DNA from: Algicoccus sp048820935
GTDB lineage: Bacteria > Pseudomonadota > Gammaproteobacteria > Burkholderiales > Burkholderiaceae_B
Length of the DNA stretch: 64,000 nt
Direction of reading: 5' to 3'
NCBI RefSeq assembly: GCF_048820935.1
Contig: NZ_JBMERD010000012.1
Location: 33,688-97,687, forward strand
Made by a program: the position numbers and the translations under genes. This document shows, piece by piece, positions 43,715 through 52,622 of this stretch. The notes below the pieces were generated by a model. That model was not told where the DNA came from. It did not search any database and saw only the letters and a list, made by a program, of their open reading frames with translations. Each line of letters starts with the position of its first letter. The stretch's first letter is position 1.

Positions 43715-43788
43715 AGCTTTCCTGATAATTCCCTGTTCAATCATCCGTTTGCAGCAACTGACGCCCAAACTGGATTTATACTACCCAT

Positions 43789-44055
43789 ATGGATACTCTC
43801 ACACGCCTTATTCGGGCTCTCATCTTCGGCATTATTGCAACCATCGGCATCATCATGGCGGTCGTTTTTACGCTATCCACCATCGTGGCGCTCATGATCT
43901 TGTACGTGACTGCAAAATTCCGCGCACGTCCATTCAATGCTCAAGAATACTGGACGACACGCCAATCTAAGCGTAATCCCGTATTTCAGAAAGGGATCCG
44001 AGCGCGCTCATCGCGTGACGACATCACTGACGTCCAGGCGCGAGACATTCCCTAA
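43789..44055 (+). CDS. Small membrane protein of unknown function
   Basis: This is an 88-residue protein with a long hydrophobic N-terminal half (ALIFGIIATIGIIMAVVFTL, STIVALMILYVTAKF: probably two membrane passes) and a charged cytoplasmic tail (QSKRNPVFQKGIRARSSRDD). It lies 80 bp ahead of metG on the same strand and is divergent from apbC. I do not recognise a named family; the composition and placement support a real gene. No function is proposed. Confidence 0.65.
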   Translation: MDTLTRLIRALIFGIIATIGIIMAVVFTLSTIVALMILYVTAKFRARPFNAQEYWTTRQSKRNPVFQKGIRARSSRDDITDVQARDIP

Positions 44056-44135
44056 ATCATTGATCTGCCCTAATACTTAAGCCATTCGTCTAAAATGACG
44101 GGTTTGGCTGTTGTCGCTTTTTATCCGGAGAAATC

Positions 44136-46205
44136 ATGTCGCGAACGCTCTTCGTCACCACGGCTTTGCCTTACGCCAATGGATCATTCCATATCGGCCA
44201 CATCATGGAGTACATCCAAGCTGACATCTGGGTACGCGCAATGCGAATGGCCGGACACACCGTTCATTTTGTTTGCGCCGATGACACACACGGCGCACCT
44301 GTCATGCTCCGAGCCGAATCTGAAGGCATTACGCCGCAAGCTCTCGTTGCACGCTATGCACAAGAGCGCCCCGCTTATCTGAACGGATTCCATATCGAGT
44401 TCGATCATTGGCACTCGACCGACTCACCCGAGAACGTTGAGCTTTCCCAAGATATTTATCGCCAACTCAGAGCGGCCGGTTTAATCGATACCCGCACCAT
44501 TGAACAGTTTTATGATCCCGTCAAACAAATGTTTCTGCCGGATCGTTACATCAAAGGTGAATGCCCCCATTGCCATGCCAAGGAACAGTATGGCGATGCC
44601 TGCGAAGTTTGCAGTACGGTCTATTCACCCACCGAACTGATAGAACCTTATTCAACACTTTCAGGTGTGCGTCCTGAGTTGCGCAGCTCCGAGCACTTCT
44701 TTTTTCGGTTGTCTGACCCTCGTTGCGTTGAGTTTTTGCGTCAATGGACTTCTGCTAAAACTACGCAAGGCATGCCACGTCTGCAATCTGAGGTACTCGG
44801 CAAAGCCCGCGAATGGCTCGGCGACGATGACAATGAAACCTCACTAAACGACTGGGACATTTCACGCGACGCACCTTATTTCGGTATTGAAATTCCAGAT
44901 GCGCCCGGCAAATACTTCTACGTTTGGCTCGATGCACCCGTCGGTTATCTCGCTTCACTCAAAGCTTATTGCAAGCTTAAGAATCTGGATTTTGAAGCCC
45001 TGATCGATCCAGCAAGCGATACCGAACAAATTCATTTCATCGGTAAAGACATTGTGTATTTCCACACGCTGTTCTGGCCTGCTACCTTACATTTCTCAGG
45101 TCGCAAAGTTCCCGATCAAATCAACGTCCACGGCTTCATTACCGTCAGTGGCCAAAAAATGTCTAAGAGCCGTGGCACCGGCATTTCCCCGCTGCGCTAT
45201 CTAGACATTGGCATGGATGCAGAATGGTTGCGTTATTACCTCGCGGCCAAACTCAATAGTCACGTTGAAGACATCGACTTTAATCCCGAAGACTTTCTGC
45301 TTCGAGTCAACAGCGACCTAGTGGGCAAATACATCAATATTGCCAGCCGTGCAGCGACTTTCATTAGCCGCCACTTTGATGGACAACTCGCGTACACCGG
45401 TGACACACAGATTCTGCAAAAACACTGGGATGATGTGGCTAACCACGTTCGCGACCTCTTTGAGAAACGTGAGTATGGGCGTGCGATTCGTGACATCATG
45501 GCGCAAGCGGACATCATCAACCAAGATTTTGATGCTGCCAAACCGTGGTTATTGGCCAAAGGCTTCCAACAAGCCAGCGCTCAGGATAAAGCCAAGCTAC
45601 AAGACATCTGCTCAGTCGCCATTGCTGGCTTCAAAGCGCTGTCTGTCATGCTCGCCCCAGTCTTGCCAACCTTAGCGACTCGCATTGCACAGGAACTCTT
45701 TAACCAGTCACGTGACTTTGTCTGGGATGATGTGCGTGAGTTACCCACACAAATCGCCCCCTTCAAACATCTCCTGCAACGGGTCACACCAGACATGATG
45801 GAAGCGCTCTTTGAGCCGGAACCCGAGGAGCCTGCCGCGGTTCCAGGTGGTGAAGAGATTGCACCCACGATTAAGATCGATGATTTCATGAAAATCGATC
45901 TACGTATCGCACGCATTGTGCAGTGTGAAGCCGTTGAGGGATCCACCAAGCTTTTGCGTCTGACATTGGACGTTGGTGAAGGACAGACCCGTGAAGTACT
46001 CTCTGGCATCAAAGACGCCTACAAACCAGAAGACCTAGTTGATCGTCTAACCGTGGTGGTTGCAAACCTCTCCCCCCGAAAAATGAAATTCGGTACATCG
46101 CAAGGTATGGTACTGGCCGCAGGTCACGCCGATGAAGCTGTCGATGCGGGTATTTATCTGCTGGATCCCGACAGTGGTGCGCAACCCGGTATGCGTGTGC
46201 GCTAA
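44136..46205 (+). CDS. metG: Methionyl-tRNA synthetase
   Basis: This class I synthetase charges tRNA-Met. The 689-residue protein has the HIGH-type motif PYANGSFHIGHIMEYIQAD (about 13-31), a zinc knuckle (CPHCHAKEQYGDACEVC), KMSKS in GQKMSKSRGTGIS (about 336), and the C-terminal EMAP/Trbp111 tRNA-binding domain (DLRIARIVQCEAVEGSTKLL, KFGTSQGMVLAAG). This is the dimeric long form. A ribosome site GGAG lies 6-7 bases before the ATG. Confidence 0.98.
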   Translation: MSRTLFVTTALPYANGSFHIGHIMEYIQADIWVRAMRMAGHTVHFVCADDTHGAPVMLRAESEGITPQALVARYAQERPAYLNGFHIEFDHWHSTDSPENVELSQDIYRQLRAAGLIDTRTIEQFYDPVKQMFLPDRYIKGECPHCHAKEQYGDACEVCSTVYSPTELIEPYSTLSGVRPELRSSEHFFFRLSDPRCVEFLRQWTSAKTTQGMPRLQSEVLGKAREWLGDDDNETSLNDWDISRDAPYFGIEIPDAPGKYFYVWLDAPVGYLASLKAYCKLKNLDFEALIDPASDTEQIHFIGKDIVYFHTLFWPATLHFSGRKVPDQINVHGFITVSGQKMSKSRGTGISPLRYLDIGMDAEWLRYYLAAKLNSHVEDIDFNPEDFLLRVNSDLVGKYINIASRAATFISRHFDGQLAYTGDTQILQKHWDDVANHVRDLFEKREYGRAIRDIMAQADIINQDFDAAKPWLLAKGFQQASAQDKAKLQDICSVAIAGFKALSVMLAPVLPTLATRIAQELFNQSRDFVWDDVRELPTQIAPFKHLLQRVTPDMMEALFEPEPEEPAAVPGGEEIAPTIKIDDFMKIDLRIARIVQCEAVEGSTKLLRLTLDVGEGQTREVLSGIKDAYKPEDLVDRLTVVVANLSPRKMKFGTSQGMVLAAGHADEAVDAGIYLLDPDSGAQPGMRVR

Positions 46206-46217
46206 AGCGATCATGTC

Positions 46218-46250
46218 AGGCACACAGATTCACTATTAATCTGTGTGCCT
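46218..46250 (+). terminator. Stem-loop terminator after metG
   Basis: AGGCACACAGATT pairs perfectly with AATCTGTGTGCCT around a seven-base loop, 12 bp after the metG stop. The downstream sequence is pyrimidine-rich (ATCTCTCCC) but has no long T-run, so it may act in both directions or stabilise the message end. Confidence 0.6.
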
Positions 46251-46310
46251 ATCTCTCCCACCTTAATCAATCGAACGCTTTGACCTAAAGCGCTTCACGC
46301 TGAGCCGTCT

Positions 46311-47648
46311 TTAACTTTGAGGTGTAGAGGGTGGGTTTGACGGTGGGTTGTCCGATGTAGATGGCGGATTAGATGAAGGATTTGATGTATCTGCTAAAGC
46401 CGGTGCAGCAGGTTGGCTAGCATGTTTGTGTGCGGTAGACTTCTCTTGATGAGGCTCACTCATAAAGAAATCCGACAACTGGTTTAAATCAATCTTCTCG
46501 CCACTGAGCATTTTAGAGAGCACCTGCGCCCCGAAATACTGAGGTGAAAATAGAATATCAGGCTTGACCTGGCGAATTTTTTCTAGGTTCTGGCTGTTAT
46601 TCACCACCGCCACCGTCTTAGCACGACAACCTTCTAGCCCTTTAACCGCTAGGACAATAAATGCATTATCCGCATCCTCTTCTCGGGCAGCCAACACATA
46701 GGTCGCCTGCATCACTCCCGCATGCTGTAGAACCTCATCGCTGTATGCATCCCCAAAAACAATATCAGTCTTATCCGAGTACGTGTGAGTTGTGCCTGGA
46801 CTCAACAGGACCGTGACGTTTTCACCACGCGCCGTCAAGCTTTCATACAGATTCATCGCCAGAGGCGTCGCACCACACAGGATGACATGGTTTTCTTTCA
46901 TAGAAAGTCTCTCTTTACGTCGCAATAACCGCCCTACACCACTCGTCAACAGCGGTAAAAACACAGCCCCAATGGCTGTTGAAAACACGGTAATTCCAAT
47001 TACGATCACCGACACTACAAAATAGCGAGCCACACTGCTGACTGGCAAAATATCACCGTACCCGACCGTTGTTAAAGTCACAAAAGAAAAATAGATCGAA
47101 TCTGTCAACGTCACAATTTCTGGTTTAAAGCCCGTACCCAGATACAAAGAACCGACCACGGTGTACCAAATTAATGCCGCCAAGCTTGCTGCGGCGTATA
47201 GCGTACCAGCCGCCACACTAGATCTGGCAAACATCCAACTGTAACGGAGTAAACCAACAAAAATCAGAACGTAATAGCCAATTTCCCAGAGATAGCTTGG
47301 TTGCTTCAAAAGTAGCGTGGTCAGCACTGCAAACAACAGTAAAACCAGTGTCAGCACCCAAGCAATCCGTGCACGCAACACCAACCCAATCGACATTAGG
47401 ATCAACGCCAATGAAATCATCACTCGCGGCAGCTGCACAAGACCAATCGCGTCAATAATGCTACGCCAAGAGTCATTTAAGAACCAACTCAAATGCTCAC
47501 CGGAGAGCACACGCATGACCAACGGCTGGATTTGCCAAAGTCCACCAATCGCGACAACCAAGGACAAAATCCAGTGGATGTAACGATTACGACTTATTTT
47601 TTGTTTATCCTGATCGTTCTGACCGTTCTGATCGTCTTGATCTGCCAT
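46311..47648 (-). CDS. Potassium channel with RCK/TrkA-N domain
   Basis: This 445-residue inner-membrane ion-channel protein has several N-terminal hydrophobic segments (about 27-180) and the pore loop YFSFVTLTTVGYGDILPVSS (about 187-206), with the potassium selectivity filter TVGYGD. A cytoplasmic Rossmann RCK domain follows (NHVILCGATPLAMNLYESL, about 252). The C-terminus is a low-complexity proline-serine-asparagine tail with repeats of NPPST. It resembles Kch-type channels. It is convergent with metG and divergent from serA. Confidence 0.88.
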   Translation of the reverse strand: MADQDDQNGQNDQDKQKISRNRYIHWILSLVVAIGGLWQIQPLVMRVLSGEHLSWFLNDSWRSIIDAIGLVQLPRVMISLALILMSIGLVLRARIAWVLTLVLLLFAVLTTLLLKQPSYLWEIGYYVLIFVGLLRYSWMFARSSVAAGTLYAAASLAALIWYTVVGSLYLGTGFKPEIVTLTDSIYFSFVTLTTVGYGDILPVSSVARYFVVSVIVIGITVFSTAIGAVFLPLLTSGVGRLLRRKERLSMKENHVILCGATPLAMNLYESLTARGENVTVLLSPGTTHTYSDKTDIVFGDAYSDEVLQHAGVMQATYVLAAREEDADNAFIVLAVKGLEGCRAKTVAVVNNSQNLEKIRQVKPDILFSPQYFGAQVLSKMLSGEKIDLNQLSDFFMSEPHQEKSTAHKHASQPAAPALADTSNPSSNPPSTSDNPPSNPPSTPQS

Positions 47649-47818
47649 TGTTTGACACCATTTAAGTCAATATTGTCTAGGTATAGTAAAAGGAAGCCTT
47701 GGATTTGTAAAACTTTACTTGACCGTCATATGTACTGGCATCATGGTTACTTTCACCCAAAGTCCGCATCTGGGCGATACTGTTAGCTTTCTTACTATGG
47801 CAAGACTAAGGTTCTCAC

Positions 47819-49018
47819 ATGACACGCATTGTCCTTCTGGAAAACATTCACCCTAGCGCAATTGAAGTTTTTGAAATGGCGGGATTTACGGATATCGTTC
47901 ATCGCGCAGGTGCTTTACAGCAAGACGAACTCATTAAAGAACTGCAAGGCGCACAGATCGTCGGCATTCGCTCTCGTACTCAAATTGATCAGCGAGTCCT
48001 CGAACAAGTTCCTACATTACGGACCATTGGCTGTTTTTGTATTGGGACCAACCAAGTGGATTTGGAACAAGCGATGTTGCGCGGCGTTCCCGTCTTTAAC
48101 GCACCCTACTCCAACACCCGCTCTGTCGCAGAACTCGTTCTAGGCGAAGCCATCTTTCTACTGCGTCGAATTCCCGAAAAAAACGCACGCGTCCACAAAG
48201 GATTCTGGGACAAATCTGCTGAGGGTGCTTACGAAGTACGCGGAAAAACTCTTGGGATTATTGGTTACGGCAACATTGGCTCCCAAGTCGGCACACTAGC
48301 CGAAGCAGCAGGTATGAGCGTCATTTTCCATGATGTCGACACTAAGCTCCCACTGGGTAATGCACACGCAGCCGGCTCCTTAGAGCGCTTATTGGCACAA
48401 TCTGATGTCGTGACATTGCATGTACCCGGCGGTCAGCCTACCCGCAACATCATTGACGCACAAGCACTGGCCAGCATGAAGCCAGGCGCGATCCTGATTA
48501 ACGCATCACGCGGTAGTGTGGTCGATATTGAGGCATTGCATGCATCATTGAAGTCAGGTCATCTGGCAGGTGCAGCACTCGACGTTTTCCCCACAGAGCC
48601 GAAAGACAGAAATGAACCATTGGATTGCCCGCTTCGTGGCATGGACAACGTGATTCTCACACCTCACATTGGTGGTAGCACACAAGAGTCGCAAGAGAAC
48701 ATTGGTCGCGAAGTCGCTCAAAAGCTTGTTCAGTACCTGCAGTACGGTGCCACCAAAAGCGCTGTCAACTTCCCTGAGGTGGCTTTTCAGCCATTGTCGG
48801 GCGCAAGCCGCATCCTGCACATTCACCGCAATGAACCTGGTGCAATCGGCGCCTTCAGTCAGGTCATGTCTAAACATGGTTTGAACATTGTCAGCCAACT
48901 GCTCCAGACGCAAGGTCCAATCGGCTATCTGGTTTCAGACGTTGAAACCCAAGTCAGCGATGCGGTTCTCGAAGATCTGCGTCAAATCCCAGTCACGATT
49001 CGTTGTGAACGCGTATAA
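47819..49018 (+). CDS. serA: D-3-phosphoglycerate dehydrogenase
   Basis: This enzyme catalyses the first step of serine synthesis. The 399-residue protein is the E. coli-like type: N-terminal IVLLENIHPSAIEVFEMAGF, the NAD-binding loop LGIIGYGNIGSQVGTLAEA (about 151-169), the catalytic arginine in INASRGSVVDIEAL, DVFPTEP, the histidine in NVILTPHIGGSTQESQENIG, and a C-terminal ACT domain for serine feedback (HRNEPGAIGAFSQVMSKHGL). The end overlaps the convergent nsrR gene by 26 bp. Confidence 0.97.
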   Translation: MTRIVLLENIHPSAIEVFEMAGFTDIVHRAGALQQDELIKELQGAQIVGIRSRTQIDQRVLEQVPTLRTIGCFCIGTNQVDLEQAMLRGVPVFNAPYSNTRSVAELVLGEAIFLLRRIPEKNARVHKGFWDKSAEGAYEVRGKTLGIIGYGNIGSQVGTLAEAAGMSVIFHDVDTKLPLGNAHAAGSLERLLAQSDVVTLHVPGGQPTRNIIDAQALASMKPGAILINASRGSVVDIEALHASLKSGHLAGAALDVFPTEPKDRNEPLDCPLRGMDNVILTPHIGGSTQESQENIGREVAQKLVQYLQYGATKSAVNFPEVAFQPLSGASRILHIHRNEPGAIGAFSQVMSKHGLNIVSQLLQTQGPIGYLVSDVETQVSDAVLEDLRQIPVTIRCERV

Positions 49019-49427
49019 GAAACTGCTCCTTGGCCGGTAAGATATCGGCCAAGGTATAGGCATCTAAATGCCTCCAGAACTGATTGAGCGCACCTCTAAG
49101 CACACCTGCTAACTGGCAGTTTCCTGTCAGTGTGCAGGTTGAGCCTTCGCCGAAACACTCTGTAAGGCCTACTTCGTTTTCTGTATCCCGAATCACTCGA
49201 CCCAAGCTGATTTCATGCGGGGGTTTGGCTAAACGAATGCCCCCATTCTTTCCTCGCACGGTTTCGAGCCAGCCGGTTTGTGCCAATCGATGTGTCACTT
49301 TCATCAGGTGTGCTTGTGAAATGTCATACACCTGTGCCACTTCTGCGATCGTACACAAGCGGTCCGGATGTTGCGCAACGTACATCAACATCCGAATCGC
49401 ATAGTCTGTCAGTGTTGTCAGTTTCAT
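48993..49427 (-). CDS. nsrR: Rrf2-family nitric-oxide-sensing repressor NsrR
   Basis: This is a 144-residue Rrf2 protein. The winged helix is MKLTTLTDYAIRMLMYVAQH with AEVAQVYDISQAHLMKVTHR. The three cluster cysteines are C91, C98 and C104 in CFGEGSTCTLTGNC, a spacing that fits NsrR. The protein holds an iron-sulfur cluster that NO destroys, releasing target promoters. It is the last gene of an operon with nnrS and a truncated haemoglobin; a palindrome like NsrR sites lies ahead of the first gene (51127-51149), so autoregulation is likely. Confidence 0.92.
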   Translation of the reverse strand: MKLTTLTDYAIRMLMYVAQHPDRLCTIAEVAQVYDISQAHLMKVTHRLAQTGWLETVRGKNGGIRLAKPPHEISLGRVIRDTENEVGLTECFGEGSTCTLTGNCQLAGVLRGALNQFWRHLDAYTLADILPAKEQFLIRVHNES

Positions 49428-50689
49428 TTATCTGGCCTTGGCCGAATTAACAAGGGCACATAACGCCACAGGTACAACGCCATACCAGCGATCCAAGTCG
49501 CGGCAGAAATATTCAGCAACGTTTGATACCACTCGGTCGGATATAACGCCCAGAGCCGGAAAACAACGGCCACAAGCACTAGGTAGTAACTGATCAACAT
49601 GCTGTTATCCAGCTTCAGGGGGCGACCCGTATGACCTAGCGCAGTGCGTGTGACCATACCGATAATCAACGCACCAAACCCACCCATGCCAATCAAGTGC
49701 ACAAAGGTTGCAGGACGATCCAACATGACCCAGAAATGCCCCGTCAACTGCAGACCCGCCACGATTAAGCCGATAGCCATCAATCCGTATCCCAGATAGA
49801 GAATCCACAACATCGGCTTGCCCAACACCATCCAGGGCTTCCAACGAATGGTTTGATAGAGCGCCATTAAACCGATGACGCCTAACAGATAACCCATCCA
49901 GACTTCAAAACCGAATAAGCCCAATAAAATGGCCACTGTGCTGATCGTCAGTTGAATATGACCATTGCGAGTCAGCATAGGGATTTCCAGCCCAGGCACC
50001 ATCCGCATCGCAAAAAATGGCAACACACGGCGAGCCACCAACAATGCCACAATCGCCATGCCCACTAGACCCAAATTAAACCGCTCAATCAGCGCGACGT
50101 AATCATCCTGATACGCCTCATAGAGATAAAGTAGATTGATCACACCCAAACCGGCCACCAAAAAGGGCAAACCGTCGTTGCGGCGGTTCTTGCTGCGCAT
50201 CATGACACGCATTAATCGTTGTGCGGCAAACAAGAAAAAGATCGTCTCCGCAGTTGCAGCGATGTAAAAAGCCCAATCCGCTGGAATCAGATACCCCACA
50301 CGCGCCACAATCCACGCTACAACTAGCCAGCCAAGTGCTTTACCCTCCATTGGGTTGTGACCTGTCCAAGTCGCACTCGCAGTCAGCAAGAAGGCGACCG
50401 CAATGGTGATCACAAAGCCCCAGAGCATTTCATGAGCATGCCACGCGACGCCCCACATCGGCCCATCAAGCAACTCGGGGGTAAAAATCCAGAGTGCAAT
50501 GGAGACCAGTGACCACGCAACGCCCCCGATATATAAAGGTCTAAATCCTAATGACAGAAACGCCTTCATACTTGGCGCTTTGGTTTGTGTATGCGACTCA
50601 GGCTTAGGTGGCTTAGAACCCTTACCCTGCCCACCACTCGGATTTGTTTTAATGGTCTGCAAATCGACAACTTTGATCAACTCAGACAT
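49424..50689 (-). CDS. nnrS: NnrS family haem-copper membrane protein
   Basis: This is a 421-residue polytopic inner-membrane protein of the NnrS family, which relieves nitrosative stress. The first membrane segment contains FLSLGFRPLYIGGVAWSLVS, followed by MWGVAWHAHEMLWGFVITIA with the conserved histidines, and later FVHLIGMGGFGALIIGMVTR and TALGHTGRPL. About twelve hydrophobic segments are visible. The start overlaps the haemoglobin gene stop by 8 bp and the end overlaps nsrR by 4 bp. Confidence 0.93.
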   Translation of the reverse strand: MSELIKVVDLQTIKTNPSGGQGKGSKPPKPESHTQTKAPSMKAFLSLGFRPLYIGGVAWSLVSIALWIFTPELLDGPMWGVAWHAHEMLWGFVITIAVAFLLTASATWTGHNPMEGKALGWLVVAWIVARVGYLIPADWAFYIAATAETIFFLFAAQRLMRVMMRSKNRRNDGLPFLVAGLGVINLLYLYEAYQDDYVALIERFNLGLVGMAIVALLVARRVLPFFAMRMVPGLEIPMLTRNGHIQLTISTVAILLGLFGFEVWMGYLLGVIGLMALYQTIRWKPWMVLGKPMLWILYLGYGLMAIGLIVAGLQLTGHFWVMLDRPATFVHLIGMGGFGALIIGMVTRTALGHTGRPLKLDNSMLISYYLVLVAVVFRLWALYPTEWYQTLLNISAATWIAGMALYLWRYVPLLIRPRPDK

Positions 50690-51086
50690 GGTGTAAATCC
50701 TTTGGTGAAGTTTGAGGAGAATTATGTAGTTGATAACCCAACCACAGACTGCGAGCGATCCGTTGCGCCAACGCGTTAGCGCGTTGTCCCATCAACTCAT
50801 TGTCAAGGTCCAGCGTCGTTTCATGAAATAACCGAAGCCAACGTTCAAACAAACCCGCATTCAAATCAGGTAAAGCGATGTGCTTGGGCATCGGTGCACC
50901 GCTATAGGTCCCTGAACCCAACAAAATGGACGACCAAAACCGCACCATAATCTCTAAGTGTTCATCCCAATCATCGATATGCTCATTGAAAATCGGCCCC
51001 AATACTTCATCCAATCGGATTCGATCGTAAAACTGGTGAACCAACTGCGTAATGTCTTCTTGTGTACAAAAGTCTTCCCGTGCCAT
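50682..51086 (-). CDS. Group III truncated haemoglobin
   Basis: This is a 134-residue truncated globin. Group III features include the N-terminal ITQLVHQFYDRIRLDEVLGP, FNEHIDDWDEHLEIMVRFWS, SILLGSGTYSGAPMPKHIAL (with the proximal histidine) and FERWLRLFHETT. Such proteins are linked to NO or nitrosative defence. The start is uncertain: the ATG at 51086 has a site 14 bases upstream, whereas a GTG at 51095 lies 5 bases after AAGGA. It leads the operon with nnrS and nsrR. Confidence 0.9.
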   Translation of the reverse strand: MAREDFCTQEDITQLVHQFYDRIRLDEVLGPIFNEHIDDWDEHLEIMVRFWSSILLGSGTYSGAPMPKHIALPDLNAGLFERWLRLFHETTLDLDNELMGQRANALAQRIARSLWLGYQLHNSPQTSPKDLHHV

Positions 51087-51126
51087 GATGGACACCAAAT
51101 TCCTTATAGTCGGTCAATGAATTTAA

Positions 51127-51149
51127 AAGATATACACAATAGTAATCTT
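51127..51149. promoter_or_regulatory. NsrR-like operator
   Basis: A 23-bp imperfect palindrome with arms AAGATATAC and AGTAATCTT lies about 40 bp upstream of the haemoglobin gene. It has the length and outer half-sites (AAGAT...ATCTT) of the NsrR consensus. Its place ahead of the haemoglobin-nnrS-nsrR operon supports feedback control by NsrR. It might also affect the divergent SMR gene at 51231. Confidence 0.65.
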
Positions 51150-51230
51150 AAAGAGATTATCCGACAAGTATTCACCCAACACAACGTTTGCTCTATCCAA
51201 CACACGCAACAGTCTTAACGGAGTTTTTGT

Positions 51231-51563
51231 ATGAGCGGTTGGATCTACCTAACCATTGCCATCGTGGCCGAAGTGATCGCAACTTCAGCCCTTAAATTCA
51301 GTGACGGCTTTACGCGACTGATGCCGTCAGTTCTGGTGGTGATCGGCTATGCCGTCACTTTCTATTGCCTCTCGATTGTTTTGCGTACCGTTCATATCGG
51401 TGTTGCTTACGCTGTCTGGTCTGGGCTGGGCATTGTGCTGATTGCTGCATTTGGTTGGATCGCTTTTGGACAAAAGCTCGATGGCTGGGCGATTCTAGGC
51501 ATTGCACTCATTCTCGCAGGCGTCGTGATTCTGAACTTGCTTTCAAAAACGGGCAATCACTGA
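51231..51563 (+). CDS. Small multidrug resistance (SMR) exporter
   Basis: This is a 110-residue protein with four membrane helices. The essential glutamate is E14 in IAIVAEVIATSALKFSDGFT. The central part YCLSIVLRTVHIGVAYAVWS and GLGIVL resembles the Qac/EmrE branch rather than the guanidinium (Gdx/SugE) branch. It should act as a proton-coupled antiparallel dimer exporting cationic compounds. It stands alone, divergent from the NO-response operon. Confidence 0.92.
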   Translation: MSGWIYLTIAIVAEVIATSALKFSDGFTRLMPSVLVVIGYAVTFYCLSIVLRTVHIGVAYAVWSGLGIVLIAAFGWIAFGQKLDGWAILGIALILAGVVILNLLSKTGNH

Positions 51564-51667
51564 ATTCTCAGCCTTCCTCCCTTAGAATCACTCCTTAAGC
51601 ATAAACAACTGACATTCAGTAACAAATTATTTCATCGAGTCATTTGAGGTTTGAAGGCGATCGGGGC

Positions 51668-52330
51668 GTGGAACAAAAAGTCATTCGTGTTTTTTTAACA
51701 GGCTTGGATCTGGGCGGTACATTTGTATTTGCCATCAGTGGAGCGGTTGCAGCCGTTCGTCACAGACTGGATGTGTTTGGTATTGCGGTACTGGCGTTTG
51801 CGGCAGGTAATGCAGGTGGTATCACACGCGACCTGTTAATTGGCGCGGTTCCGCCCGCTGCGGTTTCCACCTGGGTTTATGTCACGATTTCAATGCTAGC
51901 GGGTCTATTGGCAATTTTTTGGTATCCGCTGATCAAACGCCTCAACCATCCTGTCCAGACATTTGACGCCATTGGTTTGTCATTTTTTGCAGTCGTTGGC
52001 GCTGAAAAAGCGCTTACCTATGGATTAGATCCTGTCATGGCCGCCTTAATGGGCATGGTCACAGGCATTGGCGGTGGGATGCTACGAGACATTCTGGTCG
52101 GCGAGATTCCGGTCGTTTTGCGCGCTGATCTCTACGCTGTCGCAGCACTTGCAGGTGCCAGTGTAGTGGTGCTCGGTCAGACTCTAGGTGTGTCCCCCGT
52201 TGCCAGTACCTTATTGGGCGGAATTCTATGTTTTACCCTGCGTTACGGTGCGATTCGCTTTAACTGGCATTTACCTAAAGCTCGGTTCGGACAGTTCACA
52301 GACCAGACTGATGACGACACAAGAAATTAG
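51668..52330 (+). CDS. TRIC-type cation channel family protein (UPF0126)
   Basis: This membrane protein of about 220 residues has two repeated domains of three helices each, carrying glycine-rich motifs: DLGGTFVFAISGAVAAVRHR, AAGNAGGITRDLLIGAVPPA and MVTGIGGGMLRDILVGEIPV. Bacterial homologues of the trimeric intracellular cation channel (E. coli YadS type) share this layout. The start is taken as a GTG at 51668 (VEQKVIRVFLTG); a TTG eight codons upstream is possible. Physiological role is unknown. Confidence 0.85.
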   Translation: MEQKVIRVFLTGLDLGGTFVFAISGAVAAVRHRLDVFGIAVLAFAAGNAGGITRDLLIGAVPPAAVSTWVYVTISMLAGLLAIFWYPLIKRLNHPVQTFDAIGLSFFAVVGAEKALTYGLDPVMAALMGMVTGIGGGMLRDILVGEIPVVLRADLYAVAALAGASVVVLGQTLGVSPVASTLLGGILCFTLRYGAIRFNWHLPKARFGQFTDQTDDDTRN

Positions 52331-52414
52331 TCGGAAAATTAGTCTCTAGCGCAACTCTGAGCGCAAATATCAGATGGGTGTCATTTTTTGATTGTCGCGG
52401 GTAAAATGGTGCCC

Positions 52415-52615
52415 ATGAAAATCACACTCAATGGTCAACCTAAAACGGTTGCGACAAATAGTACAGTCACCGATCTGCTGACATCACTCGATTTGGCAGA
52501 CAAGCGTGTTGCCGTCGAAATCAATCAAACCATCATTCCACGAAGCCAGCATGCACAACATGCGCTCAACGAAGATGATGTCGTCGAAATTGTCGTCGCA
52601 GTCGGCGGAGGCTAA
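52415..52615 (+). CDS. thiS: Sulfur carrier protein ThiS
   Basis: This is a 66-residue ubiquitin-like protein that carries sulfur as a C-terminal thiocarboxylate for thiazole synthesis. It begins MKITLNGQPKTVATNSTVTD, continues with RVAVEINQTIIPRSQHAQHA and ends VVAVGGG, with the essential terminal Gly-Gly. A longer frame from 52388 is not needed. thiG would be expected immediately after, but trmB starts 8 bp downstream, so the synthase partner must be elsewhere or absent. Confidence 0.93.
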   Translation: MKITLNGQPKTVATNSTVTDLLTSLDLADKRVAVEINQTIIPRSQHAQHALNEDDVVEIVVAVGGG

Positions 52616-52622
52616 AGGCACC

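Noticed and set aside
52320..52414. Possible TPP riboswitch ahead of thiS
   Set aside because: The CTGAG stretch near 52355 lacks the rest of the TPP aptamer core (no paired CUGAGA/ACCUGA signature).
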